Source: Rhodamnia argentea
Taxonomy: Eukaryota; Streptophyta; Magnoliopsida; Myrtales; Myrtaceae
Direction: 5' to 3'
NCBI RefSeq assembly: GCF_020921035.1
Contig: NC_063160.1
Span: 14,597,095-14,661,094 of the forward strand
Length of the DNA: 64,000 nucleotides
The position numbers and the translations under genes are program-made. This document shows positions 11,334 to 30,426 of this stretch, one piece after another. Position 1 is the first letter of the stretch. Each line of letters begins with the position of its first letter. The notes below the pieces were generated by a model, which saw only the letters and a program-made list of their open reading frames with translations, was not told the DNA's origin and ran no database searches.

Positions 11334-12435
11334 TAGCATATGATATTAATAATGACGTGTCCAAATTTAGGAGTTAAAATTTTTAATTTTTAATAACAGG
11401 CGGTGGCCACTGGACCCCATCCTGTTTGGAGTGCTCTTCTCCTGAAGGCCCCATTCGCAACTCAAGAATCTCTTGAGAAATATAAAAATCCAAGAGTGCC
11501 TTATTCTAGTGCTTCAGTTTTTTTTTTTTTAATCTTTTAATTTTTTTTTCTGTTTCCTTTCAAAGATAAAAACATGCGAGACAAATGGGGCCACTGTCAT
11601 CAGAAAAAAAAAAAAACAATTCAACTCAACTGTTAGACGGTTTCGGATTAGTAAAATTTGATCGTTCAAATTGATTTACCGAATAACGAAGCGCTTTATA
11701 AATGAACACACAATAAGAATCCATCATATCGCCTAATAAATGAAATTTAGTAGTATTCGACGTCGTTTCTTGTCCTTACATACTCGATTCCCCTACCTCT
11801 TCTATGTCCTTGAAAATGTTTGTTTAATAAAGTTTGGTAAACGGGGAATGTACACTTTTTTTCACAACAGTCCTTATCCGGGTCGTGTCCGGTTCTTTTT
11901 GCCATATCTTGTTTTCTGGTCCTATCAGCCATGCTTTATGAAAGACACGACACTTCTATGCATCATGGGTTTGGTAAAATTAAGGTTGCTGTGCAAGTGC
12001 AAAGGAATCTCACTGGGGCATTCAATGAAGTTCAGTGTTCGAAGCCTTCCAATTCCCTCAACTTTACCACAAAAGCCAAGCTGTCAAGTTAAATTTCCTT
12101 TTTCAACAGTCAATACAAAGCAATGGAATTAACTACCGAGTAAAGAACCGTGGAGCAGTAAATATATAAATACAAATTCCAGTGTCAAACAAAAACAAAC
12201 AACTTCTGAAAGCCACAGCTAATATACAAGACATCAAAAAGGCCTATCCGCTCCTCGTCATTTCCCACAAGGAATAAAAAATATTAACTTTACATCTGTT
12301 AGCAGAAAAAGAATCTCTTTCGAGGAAAACCCACCAAAATTAAATTTCCAAATAGAAAAAAGAAGACTCATTTGAATGAGTTTTCAGGGGCTTCAAAAAT
12401 GCTTTCGGAGTTGCAGCCAGAACTCCCACCCCTTT
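11334..12435. other. Intergenic DNA and SRPK 3' flank
   Basis: A 130-residue frame at 11740-12132 (+) has no recognisable domain. The last 250 bases before 12436 are probably the 3' UTR of the minus-strand kinase. Poly-T and poly-A runs lie near 11520 and 11605. Confidence 0.35.
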
Positions 12436-15894
<3,459 letters not shown>

Positions 15895-15936
15895 CTAATA
15901 GCGATGGCGGGTGATTTGATTGCCGCGACAAATTAC

Positions 15937-15968
15937 GAAGAAGAAGAAGAAGAAGAAGAAGAAGAAGA
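15937..15968 (+). repeat. (GAA)10 microsatellite
   Basis: Ten GAA units lie about 130 bases upstream of the SRPK start codon. On the gene strand this is (TTC)n, probably in the 5' leader. Confidence 0.9.
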
Positions 15969-16007
15969 TGAAGCTCCTAGCTTCTTATTGATGATCTTCG
16001 TGGTAAT

Positions 16008-16010
<3 letters not shown>

Positions 16011-16044
<34 letters not shown>
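16011..16044 (+). repeat. (AG)17 microsatellite
   Basis: A perfect AG repeat of about 34 bases, which is (CT)n on the SRPK strand. CT-rich tracts near the transcription start are frequent in plant promoters and leaders. Confidence 0.9.
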
Positions 16045-16050
<6 letters not shown>

Positions 16051-16655
16051 GGCAGTTGCGTTTTGGGGGATATGTGGCCTTCTCCACAAGGCTCTCTCTC
16101 CACTTTTCTCTCGTCCTTCCCTTGCGGTGGTGGGTCTCCCTCCCAATTTTTGAACTATAAAAAAAAAAAACTAAACTTTATCGAGTTTTTTTCTTTTGTT
16201 ACTTTTTATGGAAAAGAAATTGCCAGATTAAGGAAAAATTCATCTATTCCCACCAAACTCCTTGCCCCCCCCCTTAGTCAATCGTAAGGTTTTCTTTCGT
16301 TTGGTAACCAAATATGTTTATGTCGTTTTTGCTCCATGTTTCATGTTTGTCGTCCCACGTGAAGGAACAAAGAATAAAGCTTTTGAGCAATTTTGAGACC
16401 CGGAGAGAGATGTCAAGTTTGTATTTTTCTGGTAAATCTTGACGAACATCATTGACTGCTCGGAGCAATCAGTACAAAGGATTCACGCCAAATCCAAAAG
16501 ACAATCAACCAACCAACTCATCTGCCATGGAAGGGGCCTCCTCTAGGATCATAAAGAGCATAGTGTCATTATGCATCAGGGTAAATCACATTATGTCCAA
16601 AGTTTGAGTATGTACATACATGATTGGAGAGACTAAAGGCGCTCGCCCGAAATAC

Positions 16656-18581
16656 TCAAGTCTCGATAACCGACTGTAACATGTTTCCGCACGTATCGTC
16701 TTTCGTCGATGACGTCGCTTCTCTGCTGAAAGAAAGAAGCAACGCGTTCCACATGGAACGATCGGGGGCGATTCCCATTTCCACCATCTGTAACAAGAGC
16801 TTGAAACCCATGTCGGGTTCTCCCTTCCGGTAAAAGGCATCGACCAGAGGTCTGTAGCTCTCTGCATTTGGCCCACAACCTCTCTTGATCGCGTCCTCCA
16901 TGAGCTTCAAGGCGCTCCCTATCTTCCCCTGCCGGCAAAACCCGCTAATTAGGGCATTAAATGTCGAAGCGACCGGGAGATATCCCCGACCAATCATCTC
17001 GTTCATTAGCTCGAACACGCTTCGCACATCCCCTTCCCGATTTAATCCGTGTATTAGGGAGTCGAAGACGAGAACATTTGGGAATCCACCTTCCCCGATC
17101 ATTTGATCATAGACTATCTTCGCATCCCTGGATCTGCCCTCACGACAGAATCCTAATATCTTCAAGCAACTATCTACGGCCCTAGGAAATAATCTCTCCA
17201 TCTTGATCAGGAACTCCAATGCTTCGTTCATGCGGCTTTCCTTGTATAGACCATATAAAATGCTATTGTAGGGATTAATGCGACCACCGGAACCGTTTCT
17301 ATTCTCCTCCATGAGTTCCAAGATCTTAAAACCATCATCCGTTCTCCCTCCAAAGCATAAACCTCGGATTAGCACATCAAATGTAGCAAAATTCCAACTA
17401 ACCCCATCTGTTTTCATGTCATTGAATATATCAAGAGCTAAATCCATCATCCCAGAATCGCAGAAGCCGGAGATCAGCAAATTGTACGTGTCTGCATTTG
17501 GAAGGCACCCCTTTCTCTCCATCTCTTCGAGCAAGCGATGTCCTACTTTCACTTTCCCTATTCCACAAAAACCCTTCACCAACGTATTATAAGCCACAAC
17601 ATCCACAGGACCCCCCTTGTTCTCAACTCTCTCCAATACGTCAACAGCTTCCATCACACGCCCTAGACTGCAAAGGAGTTGCAAAACTTTGGTCACCGTA
17701 ACAACGTCGGGGACGAACCCCAAGCCGAGGCTTTTCTCAAGTAAGACAAGAGCTTGAACTAACTTCTCTTCATCACAGTACCCCGATATCAAGATATTAA
17801 ATGTCACGTCATTTGGCTCCTCCATCTCATTCATCAAGCTCCTCGCCCGCCCAACCTTGCCATTCCTGCAAAGAGCATGGAGCAACGTGTTGTATATTAC
17901 TGTATTAGGCTTGACAACACCGGACTTCATGACTTGCAAGAGCTTAAAAGCATCAGCTATCCTATTCGTCAAGCACAGACCCTTCATCAAAATCCCGAAA
18001 GTGTATTCATCCCCTTGAACGCCCCTCTCCATCATCTTCGCCCTATAGAACCCCCTGGCCAAATCAATATCTTCCTTCACAAGAACGTCGAGGATCGAGT
18101 TATATACCTTCAAGGACGGCTCCTCGCCGAACTTGCGCACCAAGTCAAGAACTCTGATGGCCTCACGGATCCTCCGAGCACGGCCCAGGCCCCGGACGAT
18201 CGTGAGGAAAATGCTTTCATCCGGGGCCGACCCGATTGAACTGGGCATTCCGTCGAGCAGCTGCTGGACGGTGCCGAAGCGGCGGAAAGCGCAGAGCTTG
18301 TGGACGAGGGCACGGTAGGTGGATTGAGAGTGGCCGAAATTGGGGATCTTGGAGGCCCATTCGAAGGTTTCTAGCGCTAGGGATGGTGTTTTCTGGTCTA
18401 GGATCAAACGGGCAACGTGTTGGTCAGTTGGGACAGGACTGAAGGATCTTGTGGATGGATGTGGTGATGAGGAGGAGGATGATGATGAGATGGGTTTTGG
18501 ATGCAAAGTGAGAAGGAATCTCTGTTTGGACAGTGCAGAGAAGAAGATGGAGGCTTCAGGGGAGTAGAAGAATTTGGGCAT
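16656..18581 (-). CDS. P-class pentatricopeptide repeat protein, organellar
   Basis: An intronless frame of 641 residues from ATG 18581. PPR proteins bind organellar RNA and act in its stability, splicing or translation. From about residue 85 onward come roughly fourteen degenerate 35-residue repeats in which the VxYNxLIxGxCxxG pattern recurs ([74 protein letters not shown]). There is no E, DYW or SMR domain, so it is P class. The N-terminus is rich in Ser, Phe and Arg ([14 protein letters not shown]), consistent with a mitochondrial or plastid presequence. The frame stays open upstream to a TTG at 18665, but the first ATG is at 18581. Position next to SRPK matches At2g17525 beside At2g17530 (from memory), so it is probably that orthologue. 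Confidence 0.92.
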   Translation of the reverse strand: MPKFFYSPEASIFFSALSKQRFLLTLHPKPISSSSSSSSPHPSTRSFSPVPTDQHVARLILDQKTPSLALETFEWASKIPNFGHSQSTYRALVHKLCAFRRFGTVQQLLDGMPSSIGSAPDESIFLTIVRGLGRARRIREAIRVLDLVRKFGEEPSLKVYNSILDVLVKEDIDLARGFYRAKMMERGVQGDEYTFGILMKGLCLTNRIADAFKLLQVMKSGVVKPNTVIYNTLLHALCRNGKVGRARSLMNEMEEPNDVTFNILISGYCDEEKLVQALVLLEKSLGLGFVPDVVTVTKVLQLLCSLGRVMEAVDVLERVENKGGPVDVVAYNTLVKGFCGIGKVKVGHRLLEEMERKGCLPNADTYNLLISGFCDSGMMDLALDIFNDMKTDGVSWNFATFDVLIRGLCFGGRTDDGFKILELMEENRNGSGGRINPYNSILYGLYKESRMNEALEFLIKMERLFPRAVDSCLKILGFCREGRSRDAKIVYDQMIGEGGFPNVLVFDSLIHGLNREGDVRSVFELMNEMIGRGYLPVASTFNALISGFCRQGKIGSALKLMEDAIKRGCGPNAESYRPLVDAFYRKGEPDMGFKLLLQMVEMGIAPDRSMWNALLLSFSREATSSTKDDTCGNMLQSVIET

Positions 18582-19466
18582 GGAGGAGGGTTTACATGAG
18601 CTGCCGCTGCTGCAGCAGAGGGAGAGTTGACCGCCCCTGGGCCAAACTGTAACCGAAAAACTCAACAGAGGTAAAAAAAAAAAGGGTAATTTGTGACGCA
18701 GAAGGTTTTACTTGTTCGTTTTGATTTTTCGGATTTCTTCGAGCGCTTAGTGCGACAGTTTAACAAGATATAGCGAGAAGGAAAAAGAACTTTTTAGCCA
18801 AAGCTCAGACCGGGTTTCTTCTTAAAAGTATCCTCTGTGTCTCAGTAATTTACGGCGGCCGGTTGGGTCGAGGAACTTGTGAGTACTCGGATTCGGTTCG
18901 ACCATTACTCAATAGCCGCTGCTTGATTCGACTTTCGAGTGATCTCGAACTCGTCAAGAGTTAACTGAAAAAAAGGGTATTCGAGCTCGAGCTCGACTTC
19001 ATTCACGACTTAATTGTTCTACTATCAACTTCGAGTACCTTGATTTTTAGTTTGAGTCAAGCTCAGAAGTTCTATGAAGCGATTCTTATAATAGGCAATT
19101 TCAATTTGTCTCAATCAACTCTTGTATTGAGAATGAACAAAAATTAACGCTTTGCATAAAATTGTAAAATTGTCTAGAGAGATGCTAATATTAAGACAGA
19201 GATTCAATGTCCGATGTGATCCACTTATTAAAGGTCCATTTACAATCTTCCTCGCCCATTAGAGGAACTGAACTGCACTAATTCAAATCCGGATGGTAAA
19301 ACGCAAGCGAAAATCGACAACTAATCCTCAACTTTACAAGACATACGAACACATATTTTCTAGCTTTCGAAAAGGTGGCGGGACGGCGGTAACTCGGAAA
19401 AATCCCTGCCCCCAACAAAACTAAGTGTTTCTAAATCTCACCTACACAAAGCAATGAGGCAGTTCT
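18582..19466. other. Intergenic DNA between PPR and PP2C genes
   Basis: A stretch at 18860-19070 repeats the words CTCGA, GAGCTCGAGCTCGA and TTCGA, typical of a decayed dispersed plant repeat. From about 19240 to 19466 lies the probable 3' UTR of the PP2C gene. No coding gene. Confidence 0.4.
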
Positions 19467-21773
19467 TCATATACCGTTCAGCACGCCCTTAAGAACGTCC
19501 AGCCCTTCAGCAGATATGCTCCTCCTCTTATGGGATTTGGGGATTTCGATCTTAGGGGGCGGATCCGGCGAGAAACAGATCACAACTACTGTCAAATTGT
19601 CGCATGTGTTGCGTTGGAGTGCCTCCTCGACGAGTGCTCTTGAGCATTTCTCGGGATTGTTGTGTTGCATGAGCTCTTTCCTAACCATGGTGACCGCACA
19701 TTGGCTGCTCATCACATCCCAGAGCCCATCGCAACCAATTATGAGGAACTCGTCTTCTTCTGTCAAGACAAGCTCCTCCAACTCTGGCTCAGAGCTCAGA
19801 GGGCACTTTGAACCCTTTGAACCCTTGATGTGCCAATCACCGAGGGCACGTGCAACTGATAGTTGACCATTGAGGTAGCCGTCATATATGACACCGCCCA
19901 GTTTCTCGATTCTCAATCTTTCAGAGGTACAGTTGGGTTTGTGATCCTTGGACAGCTCAATTGCTCTCCCTCGTTTGCCTAAGACAGCTCTGGAGTCTCC
20001 GACGTTGGCAATTAGCATATTACTGTGAAAGCAGACAATGCTTTGTCAAAAACCATTGCTGCGACATGAATGCCAGAGACATTGCAAATGCAACTGTAAT
20101 CTCCACATCATCAGGGCCAAAAAACTATAACCAACAAAAATTGTGAAGCACAAGTGAAAAGTACCCTCACCTGCCTAATATAAGGGCAGTCAAAGCAGTA
20201 GTGCCTGAGGAACTATCTAAGGAGCTAGCTTCTGCAAATGCATTATCCGCTTTCGCAAAAGCACTCTTCACTGATTTTTTTAAGCCAGCCGGAAAGTTGG
20301 AGTCCTGAACTATGTACTTAAGTATGTTCTTTCTGGTGAAAGATGCTGCATCAGTACCTCCATGCCCATCAAACACCTGTATTGGTTCAGTTCACCAAGA
20401 AGAGCAACAAATAAAATACTTAGCGTGTAGAGATAAAGGCCCAAGTCTCACATGGCAGAGCAATGTCTGAAACATATGCAACCGGACCAGAGAAAGCAGC
20501 AAATACATGGTTTAGATTTAGATACACCAATGCTTGAAGCAGGGTGGATAATGCCCTCAGGCAAATAAGTTTGACCGTTTCTAATAGTCAAGGAGTGTTG
20601 CGACAACTTATTGACATTTAAAGATTTAGCCATTGTAGCTTGATGGTGAGTGAAGGTTGACCATGCACAAGGGGTACATTCCCATGTCGATATAACATCA
20701 CTCAGGAGTAAGGGGTAGTTGCATGGAAATTGGACATTTAAAACGTCTAGACATTCACTGCCAGATGGTCCAAACCGAAAAATCTGAAACAGTAACAAAT
20801 GAAAAGGTTACTCACCCCATAAAATGCCCCAGGGGAGGGGACTTGCACAGCTGAATCGAAATGTTCATAAAGATTATCCACGCAAATATACTCATCCTCC
20901 ATAAACTGTTTTGGACCTTTCTCCGAGCAGCTTCCGGAACGAAAAACAGGTAAGAAACCTGATTTCTCAAGCGTTGGTGACTTGAAACCAATAATTCCGA
21001 GGTCAGAGTCCTGCATGAAGATCCACTAAATATTTAATGGAATTGATCCTCGCCCCAGGATCAGGCAATCTAGTGGCCGACAATCTATCAAGGCTAGTGG
21101 GCAACCCATGCATCACCTGGGTGGTGCAGAATGATAGAAACATTCCAATTAACTTGAGCCAAAATGTGGCCAAAGATCAGTAGCCCCAGAATTCCTTTAC
21201 TTGAAAAAAAAAAAATACAAAGTGTATTCTGAGGACATAATTCCATTAATATTCTGATCCACATCAGCATCACAAGTCCTGCTCCAAAAGACACATCCTT
21301 TCAAATTGCGGCGATTGCAATTCTTGCATAAATTGCAGACCAGTGACCATAATTTTGAGCAATGCAAGCCCAAGGTCCTTATCTTAATGACACACATGCC
21401 ATCTTATTCAACTCGAACAAAGCTAAGATTTTGATGCCAAAACAGCACATACACCATCGTAAGTAATCGAGTAACATAAAAGACCAAAGAAACGAACACT
21501 TAATAACTTTATTTAACTAACAAATGGAGCAAAAGAAAATGGGGGATGATGATGAAGATGATAAGAAATGCTCACCAATTCAGACAACCAAGCAGAGCTG
21601 TTACATTGGCGTATAACAGAGAGGTTCCTTGGAGGCTTCCCGGTCTTGTTTGAGCTCAAGTTCTCCAACGTGTCATTGTCCTCATCCTCCATGGACGACG
21701 TACTTCCCTTGCATTGTTCGTGTTCAAGGGCCAACCGGGTCATCAGAGGCGCGACATCAGTAACTGGAGCCAT
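19467..21773 (-). CDS. Protein phosphatase 2C (PP2C47/27-like)
   Basis: Four coding exons in transcript order, 21576-21773, 20816-21010, 20171-20376 and 19467-20022, join in phase to 384 residues. PP2C enzymes are Mg/Mn-dependent serine/threonine phosphatases. All core motifs are present in order: [10 protein letters not shown] (about 102), [11 protein letters not shown] (about 132), [65 protein letters not shown] and DNLTVVVI. Metal-binding aspartates (DGHGG, CDGLWD, DNLT) are intact, so it should be active. The N-terminal 65 residues are acidic and variable. I chose ATG 21773 ([10 protein letters not shown]) over one 54 bases upstream because of its context GGAATGGCT and typical family N-terminus. 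Its position next to a GLR3.6-like gene matches At3g51470-At3g51480 (recalled). Confidence 0.93.
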
Positions 21774-23589
21774 TCCAACCCACCATATGCTCACTCCATT
21801 TCGAAAAAGCCAAGAATTCCAATGCACTCGCCAAGATCGGTTCTATCCTCAGAGAACTTCCCACAAACACCTCATCCGCAGACACCCACCTCAAGAAATC
21901 CCACGAATTGCCTTCGCCTTTGCTCCAGCTCCGAGATCAAGGTGCCAACTCGGGATTGCAACAAAAAGAGAAAAAAAAGAAACGGGATTCCTCGAATTCC
22001 TCCCGCGGCTCAACAAAACCAACACTTTCGCCAACCAGAGGTCGCAGGCTTCGCAGAGACAACGAGCATTGGAGAATGAAGCCACGGAAATAGTATTAGG
22101 GGAGGGAGGGCCATTAAGAGGAAACAGGAGGAGGGCATCTCTTTCCTTTTTTTCTGTTAAATCCTCTTGGGGTGTGAGCGAAGCAGGAATACGAAAGGAG
22201 ATGGCTGGGATTGCAGATTTTGCGGTCGACATTGTAGCCATTGCTCGCGTGATGACACCTGGGGACGGTTTCGGAGGAGTGATGAAATTGCAAACAAGCT
22301 TGTTTGACCAAGAATGGGTGGCTCCGTCCCTGTCCCTGTCCCGTTTGCCTGCGAGTGCACTTTGTCGTTCCTCCCCCATTGAGCTCTGCGCACCCCAAAC
22401 ACCACGGGATGGAATTCATGCGATGAGCAAAGAATGTGATCATTTTATTTAACAGTACGTTGAAAGAATTTCATATTATGATTGTATATCACCTTATCAT
22501 AATGGAACTACTTAAATCACAAAATTTCATCAGAAAAATCATCGTACTATATTTTATTTATCTGGATTTCGTTACCGATTCGATTTCACACTATCAAAAA
22601 AAAAAATGACAATAATATATTACGTTTATGTACGTGAATGTGAAGTAAATTTTTGGCATATGCGTGGTTCCCGACAATCGACATGAAACGGAGTTGACAG
22701 TACGCTTGCTTTTACCCCGAGTGTCACACGAACGCACGGAAGAGGTGACGATCGGCTGAAAAGACGACACGATTAATGCACCGGTGGAGTCATTTCGCCT
22801 TGGTTGTAACATAAATCACTCGCTTTTAGAATGTTCATTGATGTGCTGACCATTTCGGCTCCATCCGTTGCCGATTGCTTCGCTTTATTTTGCTTCTTTG
22901 GCAAATGACTATTCTGATTTTTCTCTGATACGATCAGGCCCACTCCTCCATTACTTCTGCGCTTGATTCTCATGGGGCAGTGTCATGCTTTCACATGGAG
23001 CATTCTTGGACTAAAGCGGCAGATAAAGACATTGAAATCAAAGCTGTCTCGAGATCGAGAGATCGAGAGAGAGAGAGAGAGAGGAGAGGACCCTTTTGAA
23101 TGAAAAAAGAGGGGGACTGAAAATCGATACGCAATTTACTTATTTAGGGTTTGTTTCGGAATAAGGAAAAAGAAAAACAACAACAAGCAATCTGGGTATA
23201 TTGTGGGGGAACCGGAAATCCGACCAGTTATTTTTCGGTTCGAGAACCACTCAAAATCGGCCGGTTCTTGAGTCGAATCGGAATCGACGCACCCTCCTGC
23301 CGTAGGTACACATTGGTACATATAAGTTGAGTACTCGATACACGAGTTTTAGCTCCATGGTCAAAATGTTGTGTTGGAGGTAGACAATTTTTACTTTCAA
23401 AATGTTGTAGGATTCCCGAGCATGTTCTCGTCTCGATTCTCTACCAAAGAAAGAGTCGATCGACCGTGGATCCGAGATTTAAATATTATCCAATTTTTAA
23501 GACTTTTTGGACAATCATCTCAATTTTTTAGAATTCCAAAAGTACGGAAGAAGGGTGAAAAAAGTGGGAAATGTCCAATCTTCTATAAT
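21774..23589. other. PP2C promoter side and intergenic DNA
   Basis: No gene is recognised. A long antisense frame across PP2C exon 1 (21568-22452, +) is treated as a shadow. A short GA run lies at 23065-23082. Sequence at 23200-23300 has repeated CCGGTT, GGTTCG and AATCGG words of the kind also seen at 47,000, 59,750 and 61,800, presumably pieces of a dispersed repeat. Confidence 0.35.
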
Positions 23590-23900
23590 GTCGATAAAAT
23601 AGGGATTATTGTGTAATTTGCAGTACAAATTACAGCAGATCCCCCTAGTTGGTGTACGCCTACGTGGGGCCCGCTCATGTCATGAGAATTGACACTACCA
23701 AGCAAAGCCATTTGGCGGGACATGATGAAATGTCCGAATGTTTTGCGGTCCCTCGTTAGTCATTACTGATATCGTCGTACCATGTCCGATTCCGTCAATG
23801 CACGGGACCGCTACGCGAAACGCATTGCGTCGTTTTGAAGAAAGGTGAGATGCATATTTTGTTCGGGAAAAACTCGGGCGTTGATTCGAGATGCTCTGGT
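23590..23900. repeat. Local segmental duplication, copy 1
   Basis: GATAAAATAGGGATTATTGT at 23593 followed by TTACAGCAGATCC, and further on GTTGATTCGAGATGCTCTGG at 23879, have matching blocks in the same order at 24845 and 25307. This suggests that this intergenic block was duplicated in direct orientation and has since diverged by indels. Confidence 0.55.
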
Positions 23901-24842
23901 CTACGGGGATACGAACGGCCCTGCGATTAGCGGGTATGCCTTAAAATTTCCTTACCGAGCTACATGAAATGGATTTTTCGGAAGTCCAAAGAAAAATTAT
24001 TGTTAATTGCTCGAAGTGAGCAGCAAAAATCTGGAATTATATTCCTTTATTTTATAGCTGAGGAAAATTTCTAGAAAGAGCATAAAAAGCTTCTATACGT
24101 AAAATATTTCGAATTAGATCATCATTTTCTCTTCTTTTGTTCATTTCATTTCAAGCTATGTCTCATCTTGTTTAAATTCAAAATATGAATACTTCATGCA
24201 TATATACAAGGTTCAATTAGTTGGTTAAAAGACCCAAGCGAAGGTCTAGTCTAGTCTCAAGGAGTATCTGCCATTCCGGATCTACTCACTCCGGCTTCGG
24301 TGCTTGCTCCATATGATCGAGCACGATTTCTTTACTATTTCAATAGTCGGCTTATTCGAAAGTTATTTTGTTATAAATTGGCATTTGATTTGCATGTATT
24401 CTCTCCCGATCTAGAGTTACATTTATATTTTGGTGCTCCTCTATTCCGATTTAAAATTAGATATAGGATTTACAAGGCATGACCCATGCTTTTTCAACCT
24501 GTTGGTGTTATTGTTGTTGTCTTTCATATTTACATGGCGATGGCGTTGGGTGCGCCGAACCTAGACATGCATCGCTTTTTGGCAAAGCTGTGGTTACTGG
24601 AGAGTGAAATCTTGGAAATTTTGGCGTGTGCTCATTAATAATGTTGATACGAGATTTGGTGATCGGGCGTCCATTATATTTCGATGCGTCTTTTTGTAGA
24701 ATGAATGAGTTTCTACAAGCGGTAGCAAATTTTCTTATCTTTTAAAATTCACTTTCTTTGTTTGATTTACATCAAAGTTATGTTTTTTTTGTTTTTTATA
24801 GAATGAAATGAAAATTTTCTTGCCTACGAAAAAAAAAATGAT

Positions 24843-25330
24843 GGTGATAAATTAGGGATTACGGTGTAATTGCAGAAGAAATCACAGCAGATCCGTCAAC
24901 TGGTGGGAGCTTTTTGTGCCTGTGGGCCCCCGCAAATCGTACGTGGGCCCGGGTCATGAAGTGGGGATCGAGTGGGAATTGAGATTTAGCAGGCCGAGGT
25001 CTTTGGTGGAATTCCAGCGACGTGTCCTCAGAGCAGAGCCCCCACCACTACCAAAGTTATTGCTCTTCTTGTAAAAGTTTGTGATTCGTCGTGACATGCC
25101 CGTTTTTTCCACTTTTACTTCCGAGTAAAAGTTAGATTTTTCCACTTTTGAAAAAAAGTATAATTTTTTTTTTTAACTCCATCTTTCTGAAGCTAAAAAA
25201 AAAAAAATCCAAAACTAAAAAGATGAAGTCGCGCGTAACACGTTCCGGAAGTTGCATTATCCAATGGATTTCTACTTTAGAAATGCTCTCATGCGCATCC
25301 TAAGATGTTGATTTGAGATGCTCTGGCGAC
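24843..25330. repeat. Local segmental duplication, copy 2
   Basis: GATAAATTAGGGATTACGGT at 24846, then ATCACAGCAGATCC, and GTTGATTTGAGATGCTCTGG at 25307, match the copy at 23590-23900. Copy 2 is longer, with poly-A and poly-T rich insertions around 25150-25210. Between the copies (23901-24842) I see no gene. Confidence 0.55.
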
Positions 25331-26277
25331 GAGTTACTGCTCTCCAGGTGGGCAATCGAGCGGGTTCTTGGTTGGCGGGATGCGGCATCTTTGAGGGGGG
25401 AGAAAAAAAGGATAAGCTATCTTTGTTCGAATAAGTTCGAGCTTTGATTTTAGGACATGCTTTGTTGAAACTAGAAAGGTATAAATATATTCCGAACTCG
25501 AGAAAAAGTGTCTGTACACGGAAAAAGGTGGTTACGAAAGGGATTATAATAATGTTATAAATAAGTAAATGCCAAGTAGAATTAGAGTTTTTCAAGGGGG
25601 GATGCGAACATCCCCACCCAACAACGTGGGGAATCCGACGATGGTAGTCATTTGACAAGTCAATGGACAGTTCATCTTGTTATTTTCAGCGTGAAAGGAA
25701 TGCTCCGGGGAAAAATTCGGACAAAGAGCAATAAGAAATGTGAATTGTGTTTCCCCCGTTGTCAAAGTCATGGGTTGGCTTGCAGGAGAATAATAATCAA
25801 TGCGAGGACCACCGCAAACAGAGAGAGAGAGCTCCACTGTAGGACGGTTCTCCTTGTCTTGTGTCTTCGTCCCATCACCAAAAATGGCATCTCTCTCTCT
25901 CTCTCTCTGGAGCTCTCCATCTTGAAATCTTCTAAGTCTGATTAGAGTGGCCAGCGACAAATTATCTCGCGACAACCAGCCAAAAGCAGAGCAGAGAAAT
26001 GCTGTCTCACCACACACATACCCGCTTCATTACCCGTTCTGGTCTCGGGCGCTAGTCCATGCTGCTCCTGGGTATTGTATAGCCTGATTCTCAGACCGAA
26101 GCTCCACAGGCGAGAGATCGGATTCTTCTGAGAGGGTTTGTCGCTAACCTCCCAAAGTAGCTCCTTTCTGCTGTTCATGTGACTTTTGTCTTGCTTGATT
26201 AATTGCTGCAATAGCTGGGCCAGCTTGGTGCTCGCTTTTGAGCGGCAAGAGCGAAAAAGGTTTTGGCCTTTGGGAGT
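25331..26277 (+). other. GLR promoter and 5' leader region
   Basis: No coding gene. A CT run of about 20 bases lies at 25889-25908. The last 250 bases before 26278 are probably the 5' UTR. Minus-strand frames here (25592-26528) are shadows of leader and exon 1. Confidence 0.4.

Positions 26278-30426
<4,149 letters not shown>

Noticed and set aside
11740-12132. 130-residue plus-strand frame near the SRPK 3' end
   Set aside because: No domain, no splice context, and it runs into the likely 3' UTR of the opposite gene.
18582-18665. Longer PPR N-terminus from TTG 18665
   Set aside because: No ATG in this extension; the first ATG at 18581 gives a typical organellar presequence.
21568-22452. 294-residue plus-strand frame across PP2C exon 1 and its upstream region
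   Set aside because: It is antisense to a firm exon, begins with TTG, has no recognisable domain, and its composition is that of a GC-balanced shadow frame.
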